A stretch of DNA of 64,000 nt from Halobacillus sp. Marseille-P3879 (lineage in GTDB: Bacteria; Bacillota; Bacilli; Bacillales; Halobacillaceae): assembly GCF_900240285.1 (NCBI RefSeq), contig NZ_OESS01000003.1, positions 434,001-498,000 on the forward strand, given 5' to 3'. Below are positions 59,930 through 64,000 of this stretch, in pieces. A program made the translations under genes and the position numbers. Position 1 is the stretch's first letter. Each line of letters begins with the position of its first letter. The notes beneath the pieces are model-generated. The model was given only the letters and a program-made list of their open reading frames with translations, did no database searches and was not told the origin of the DNA.

Positions 59930-61219
59930 ATGAAACATGTGATTTTAACCTTTGTATTAGCAGGCTCATTGTTTCTGACAGCATGTAATACCGAAGAGAG
60001 CAGCAGTACATCGGGAGAAGAAACGATCAGCATGTGGGTGCAGACATCAAAGGAGAGTCCAGAAGGGGAAGTGATGTTTGATACTGTTCAGCAATTTAAT
60101 GACGAATACGAGGGAACTTATGAAGCTGAGATTGAATTTATTCCGAGAAGCGGGGGTGGAGGAGGTTATGAAGATAAAGTAAATGCAGCAGTTTCCACAG
60201 AAACGCTTCCTGATGTGTTAACGCTTGATGGTCCGAACACAGCGGCTTACGCTGAGGCAGATATAATCGCCCCGATAGGTAAATATCTTTCCGATAAAGA
60301 TGATTTTTTACCAAGTATTATTGATCAGGGAACATATGAAGATGAGCTTTATGCTATTGGATACTCGGAGTCGGGCGTCGGGATATTTTACAACAAAGAT
60401 ATGTTTGAAGAAGCAGGCATTGATTTAGATTCATTACCGACGGTTGAAGATCCCTGGGACTGGAATCAATTTATGGATTTATCAAAAAAACTGACAGAGA
60501 CCTTTGATACTCCAGCCATAGACATGGGGCTGGATGATAAGAGTGAATGGTTAATGTACGCCTTTGCTCCGTTTTTATGGTCTCAGGGGGGACAGGTTGT
60601 CTCAGAAGATGGTGAACAAGCCGCAGGGGTTTTTAATAATGAAGATGGGGTGAAAGCCATGTCCTTTATTCAAGAAATGCAGAACAAAAATTATACGACC
60701 ATTTCTCCTTCAGAAAATGGATTCGAGACGGGCAAATATCCAATGATGATGAGCGGCTCCTGGTCGATTCAGATGCTGGAAACTAGTTATCAGGATATCG
60801 ATTACGATATTATGCCTTATCCAGTTTCTCCAGATACCAACGAACTTGTCTCTCCTACAGGAAGCTGGCAGTATGCGATGTCAACCAGTGCGGAAAATGA
60901 AGAAGCCGCTGGGGCATTGATTGATTTTCTTACGACGACCGAGGCACTCGTAGATATTAGTTTAGGAAACACTGTGCTCCCCGCACGGTATTCAGCAGCA
61001 GAAGAGCTGGAAGATCAAGTAACACCGCAGATGAACAAGCTGATTGAGCAAAATACTGCTTCCGGCCAGCCGCGTCCAGTGCTCCCTGCCTATCCGCAAG
61101 TGACACGTGCCTTTCAGCAGACGGTAACAGGTCTTTCTTTTTATGAAACAGATGAATTGCAGCAGCTGCTTGACGAGAAAGCTCAAGAAATGCAGACAGC
61201 CATAGATAGGAGGAACTAA
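59930..61219 (+). CDS. Sugar-binding lipoprotein of an ABC importer
   Basis: A 429-residue MalE-type solute-binding lipoprotein (lipobox LTAC, cysteine at about residue 19). TISMWVQTS, DVLTLDGPNTAAYAEADII, AIGYSESGVGIFYNKDMFEEAGI and PMMMSGSWSIQML are family-typical. AAGGAGGAGG precedes the ATG. The following permeases and GH32 point to sucrose, fructo-oligosaccharide or levan fragments as ligand. Confidence 0.85.
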   Translation: MKHVILTFVLAGSLFLTACNTEESSSTSGEETISMWVQTSKESPEGEVMFDTVQQFNDEYEGTYEAEIEFIPRSGGGGGYEDKVNAAVSTETLPDVLTLDGPNTAAYAEADIIAPIGKYLSDKDDFLPSIIDQGTYEDELYAIGYSESGVGIFYNKDMFEEAGIDLDSLPTVEDPWDWNQFMDLSKKLTETFDTPAIDMGLDDKSEWLMYAFAPFLWSQGGQVVSEDGEQAAGVFNNEDGVKAMSFIQEMQNKNYTTISPSENGFETGKYPMMMSGSWSIQMLETSYQDIDYDIMPYPVSPDTNELVSPTGSWQYAMSTSAENEEAAGALIDFLTTTEALVDISLGNTVLPARYSAAEELEDQVTPQMNKLIEQNTASGQPRPVLPAYPQVTRAFQQTVTGLSFYETDELQQLLDEKAQEMQTAIDRRN

Positions 61220-61223
61220 AGTA

Positions 61224-62144
61224 ATGGAGTATTCTGATAAGTACACAAAACGGGAGAAAAGAAAAGCCTTCAGTTTAGAAACGATCAGTTTTCATGTTCA
61301 GCCATTTTATTTTCTGCTGCCAGCCTTGATACTTTTAGGGATTTTCTTATTTTTACCGGCATTACTGACAATTTATTATGCTTTTACGGACTATTATCTG
61401 CTTACGCCAGATCAACGGGAATTTGTAGGCTTTAGTAACTTCGCTCAGCTCTTTAGTGATCCAGTATTTATGAAAAGTCTGCAAAACATTTCAATATTTG
61501 TTGTTTGTATAATTATTGTTCAAGTAGGTGCCGCTTTAGGGCTCGCTTTGTTAATCAACAACAACAAGAAAGGAAACATTTTTCTCAAAGTAGCTTTCTT
61601 CTCTCCAGTCGTAATGTCTTTAGTTGTAATCTCGGTCTTGTGGCTGTATTTATTAAACCCTTCTGATGGATTAATAAATTCTATGCTGCAGGGCATCGGT
61701 ATTGATGCTCAGCCGTTTTTAACGAGTCCTAACCAGGCGATTTTTGCTATTGTCTTTGTTTCGGCCTGGCAGGGAGCAGGGTATCAAATGTTAATCTTTC
61801 TTGCTGGATTACAGAACATTCCCAGGGAAGTTTATGAAGCAGCTAAAATAGATGGAGCTACGAAATGGAAGAGCTTCCTGCATATTACGCTTCCTTTATT
61901 GAGGCCTACGACTACTCTAATTGTGTTCACTACGTTAATTGCAGCATTTAAATTAATCATTCAACCGATGATTATGACTCAGGGCGGGCCGTTGAACTCG
62001 ACAATGACACCGATTTATTATATCTATCAAACTGGTTTTACAGATCGGTTAGTTGGTTACTCCAGTGCGATGACAGTTGTATTTGGGGTATTAATTGCTC
62101 TGGTTACATTTGTGCAGCGTAAACTGGCAAAGGAGGAGATCTAA
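61224..62144 (+). CDS. ABC sugar permease, MalF type
   Basis: A 306-residue permease with six main helices and the cytoplasmic EAA motif YEAAKIDGATKWKSFLHITLPLLRPTT (about 213-239), which contacts the ATPase. It lies 4 nt after the binding-protein gene. No ATPase gene is in this operon; such importers in Bacillus share the MsmX-type ATPase encoded elsewhere. Confidence 0.88.
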   Translation: MEYSDKYTKREKRKAFSLETISFHVQPFYFLLPALILLGIFLFLPALLTIYYAFTDYYLLTPDQREFVGFSNFAQLFSDPVFMKSLQNISIFVVCIIIVQVGAALGLALLINNNKKGNIFLKVAFFSPVVMSLVVISVLWLYLLNPSDGLINSMLQGIGIDAQPFLTSPNQAIFAIVFVSAWQGAGYQMLIFLAGLQNIPREVYEAAKIDGATKWKSFLHITLPLLRPTTTLIVFTTLIAAFKLIIQPMIMTQGGPLNSTMTPIYYIYQTGFTDRLVGYSSAMTVVFGVLIALVTFVQRKLAKEEI

Positions 62145-62984
62145 GTGCAAAGAGTGACGAAAGGAATAAAGAATGTATTATTAACTCTTTTAGCTTTTTT
62201 GTTCATATTTCCTCTAATTTGGATGATTTCCTCTTCTTTAAAGTCAGAAGAGAATATTTATCAGGATTTAGACAGCATTAAGGCTTTGCTTCCTTCTTTT
62301 CAACTATCAGAATGGATGGCTTCTTATACGGAGCTTTTTGAAAGATTTGATATTTTTAACTATTTGTTCAACAGTATTCTCTATGCAGGTATAGTTACTG
62401 TTGGTTCAATCGTAATCAATGGAATGGCAGGGTATGCCTTCGCCAAGTTCAGGTTCTTCGGTAAAAACCTGTTGTTCAGCCTGCTGCTGGCGCTATTAAT
62501 TGTTCCTGTAGAAACCATCATCATTACCCAGTTTACCATCATTCACAACCTGGGATTGGTCAACAGCCGTCTGGCTGTCGTTCTGCCTATGATCGCTAAC
62601 GCGTTCTTTATCTACTTATTCAGGAACTTCTTTATCGCAGTCCCTGATTCAGTAATTGAATCGGCTAAAATTGAAGGAGCCAGCAACTGGTCGATTTTCT
62701 GGAAGATAATGATGCCGATGTCTAAACCAGCTATTGCCACTGTAGGCACACTTTCCTTTATCGCCAGCTGGAATGATTATATCTGGCCGTTAATGATCTT
62801 AACCGATGGCGAGAAATTTCCGCTGCAGGTTGCGATTACGAATATCAATTCGACCGAGCCCGTATTTACAAATCAGATTATGGCAATTCTAACGATTTCA
62901 ACGATTCCGCTTATTATCGTATATATCGTAGCGCAAAAATATTTACTTCAGGGACTGGGAACATCAGGAACAGGTAATAAGTAA
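62145..62984 (+). CDS. ABC sugar permease, MalG type
   Basis: A 279-residue permease with six helices and the EAA loop ESAKIEGASNWSIFWKIMMPMSKPA (about 180-204). The start is GTG at 62145, directly after the MalF-type stop, with AGGAGGAG upstream, so translation is coupled. It completes the membrane part of the importer. Confidence 0.88.
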   Translation: MQRVTKGIKNVLLTLLAFLFIFPLIWMISSSLKSEENIYQDLDSIKALLPSFQLSEWMASYTELFERFDIFNYLFNSILYAGIVTVGSIVINGMAGYAFAKFRFFGKNLLFSLLLALLIVPVETIIITQFTIIHNLGLVNSRLAVVLPMIANAFFIYLFRNFFIAVPDSVIESAKIEGASNWSIFWKIMMPMSKPAIATVGTLSFIASWNDYIWPLMILTDGEKFPLQVAITNINSTEPVFTNQIMAILTISTIPLIIVYIVAQKYLLQGLGTSGTGNK

Positions 62985-63003
62985 GTATTTATTTTTAATT
63001 TAT

Positions 63004-63021
63004 ATGACAACCGGATAGCAT
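63004..63021. promoter_or_regulatory. LacI-type operator before the GH32 gene
   Basis: ATGACAACCGGATAGCAT shares the CCGG centre and TGACA/TGTCA-like arms with the operator at 59853-59870, read in reverse. It suggests joint control by the same regulator. Confidence 0.5.
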
Positions 63022-63039
63022 ATAGTGGAGGGAAAAATT

Positions 63040-64000
63040 ATGAAATTAACCAATGAAACACATGAGCAAAAAGTAAAGCAAGCCACTCAGGAGGTGGAGT
63101 TTAGAAAGAAGCAAGTTGTAGATGCCCGCTATCGATTAAATTATCACTTTATGGCTCCGGCGGGCTGGATTAATGATCCCAACGGCCTGATCCAGCATAA
63201 AGGAACCTATCATTTATTTTATCAGCATAACCCTTATGGAGCAGACTGGGGACCGATGCACTGGGGACACGCTGTAAGCAAAGATTTAATTCACTGGGAG
63301 CATCAACCCGTTGCTTTAGCACCTTCAGAGGAATATGATTTTGAAGAAGAAAATCAAGATATTGGCTGTTTCTCAGGGAGTGCTGTTTCTAAGGGGGATG
63401 AACTTTTCTTGATTTATACGGGGCACGTAGAAGGGAAGTCACCAAAAGAGGTTCAGGCTGCCGCCTCTTCTTTAGATGGTATTTATTTTAATAAGTACAG
63501 TGAAAATCCTGTCATTGAAAAACCTCCTGAACATCTATCTCAGGATTTTCGCGACCCTAAAGTATGGAGGCATAACGGGTATTGGTATATGGTTGTAGGC
63601 TCGAGTGTAAGTGGGAAAGGAGCCGTTCCTTTATATAAATCTCAGGATTTACTGAATTGGTCATATGAAGGAGAGGCCTTAGAAGCAACGGAAAGTCAGG
63701 GGGATATGTGGGAATGCCCGGATCTATTCCCTATCGAGGATAAACACGCCTTGATTGTTTCTCCGATGAATATGAGCAATGGGAAAAATATCATTATGGT
63801 TGGCGAAATGAATTATGAAGAAGGTAAATTTACTCCTGAATCAGTAAAAGAAATTGATAACGGAAATGATTTTTACGCGGCCCAGACGTTCGAAGATGAA
63901 CAGGGAAGACGAATTCTAATTGCCTGGATGGATACGTGGCAGACAGATTTTCCTACTAAATCAGAAGGCTGGGCAGGAGCTATGACGATCCCAAGACAGG
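63040..64000 (+). CDS. Intracellular GH32 hydrolase (sucrose-6-phosphate hydrolase type), cut by window end
   Basis: The first 320 residues of a GH32 enzyme without signal peptide. Catalytic residues are visible: WINDPNG (nucleophile Asp), FRDPK (transition-state Asp) and MWECPDLF (acid/base Glu); FSGSAV and WGHAVSKDLIHWEH are also conserved. The N-terminal helical tail (ETHEQKVKQATQEVEFRKK) matches intracellular SacA/ScrB enzymes. It follows the importer by 55 nt, so it probably splits imported sucrose or fructo-oligosaccharides rather than a PTS product. TGGAGGG precedes the ATG. The 3' end lies outside the window. Confidence 0.85.
   Translation, partial: MKLTNETHEQKVKQATQEVEFRKKQVVDARYRLNYHFMAPAGWINDPNGLIQHKGTYHLFYQHNPYGADWGPMHWGHAVSKDLIHWEHQPVALAPSEEYDFEEENQDIGCFSGSAVSKGDELFLIYTGHVEGKSPKEVQAAASSLDGIYFNKYSENPVIEKPPEHLSQDFRDPKVWRHNGYWYMVVGSSVSGKGAVPLYKSQDLLNWSYEGEALEATESQGDMWECPDLFPIEDKHALIVSPMNMSNGKNIIMVGEMNYEEGKFTPESVKEIDNGNDFYAAQTFEDEQGRRILIAWMDTWQTDFPTKSEGWAGAMTIPRQ

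Overview
The window looks like a chromosome segment of a moderately halophilic low-GC Bacillota, most like Halobacillus or a close Bacillaceae relative. The signs are Gram-positive Shine-Dalgarno sequences (GGAGG type), frequent TTG and GTG starts, sigma-A promoters, CcpA-type cre boxes, acidic secreted proteins, and genes with clear Bacillus subtilis counterparts (sacB-levB, yesM-yesN, alaR-alaT, DUF2512 and YczE families). This assignment is inference from sequence; no marker gene such as 16S rRNA is present. I saw no tRNA, rRNA, CRISPR or prophage.

Layout. (1) 1-3.6 kb: a promoter with LacI-type operators driving a large secreted glycoside hydrolase with carbohydrate-binding modules. (2) 3.7-24.7 kb: mostly housekeeping and small accessory genes: two aldo/keto reductases, an FAA hydrolase, a threonine synthase-like enzyme, an ABC-F ribosome-protection protein behind a textbook-like attenuator, a sortase substrate, alaR-alaT, a CorC-type protein, an OYE and a secreted GlpQ. 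Decayed IS1182-like fragments and dispersed hairpin repeats lie among them. (3) 24.8-41.5 kb: a fructan island. On the minus strand are a YesM/YesN two-component system with an orphan sugar-binding lipoprotein, then levansucrase sacB and membrane-anchored endolevanase levB. Divergently, a DeoR regulator faces a RbsBAC-type ABC importer and a 1204-residue secreted GH32 whose catalytic propeller is interrupted by about 510 residues of binding modules. (4) 41.5-54.3 kb: a malonate island: MadLM transporter, a GntR/FCD regulator, and a complete biotin-independent malonate decarboxylase operon (mdcH-A-B-C-DE-G, with the beta and gamma subunits fused). Facing it is an operon of an amidase, an M20 amidohydrolase, a DUF5058 protein and a second membrane protein. 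(5) 54.7-59.6 kb: EgtB, a carbamoylase-type amidohydrolase and an AtoE-type carboxylate transporter. (6) 59.9-64 kb: an ABC sugar importer without its own ATPase, followed by a GH32 hydrolase cut by the window end.

How it fits together. The cell can make levan (SacB), cut it outside (LevB, the modular GH32), import fructose or fructo-oligosaccharides through two ABC systems, and finish hydrolysis inside with the terminal GH32. At least three separate regulators appear to act on this: the YesMN system, the DeoR protein with AGTCAT repeats, and an unseen LacI-type regulator with a TGTCA-WCCGGW-TGACA operator.

The most promising undescribed element is in region 4. The 15-bp operator AGTCG-N5-CGACT occurs at four places: twice between madL and the GntR gene, once in front of mdcH, and once in front of the amidase operon. 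This ties the amidase, M20 hydrolase and DUF5058 membrane pair to malonate decarboxylation, and suggests a pathway that imports a malonyl amide or malonyl conjugate and releases malonate from it.
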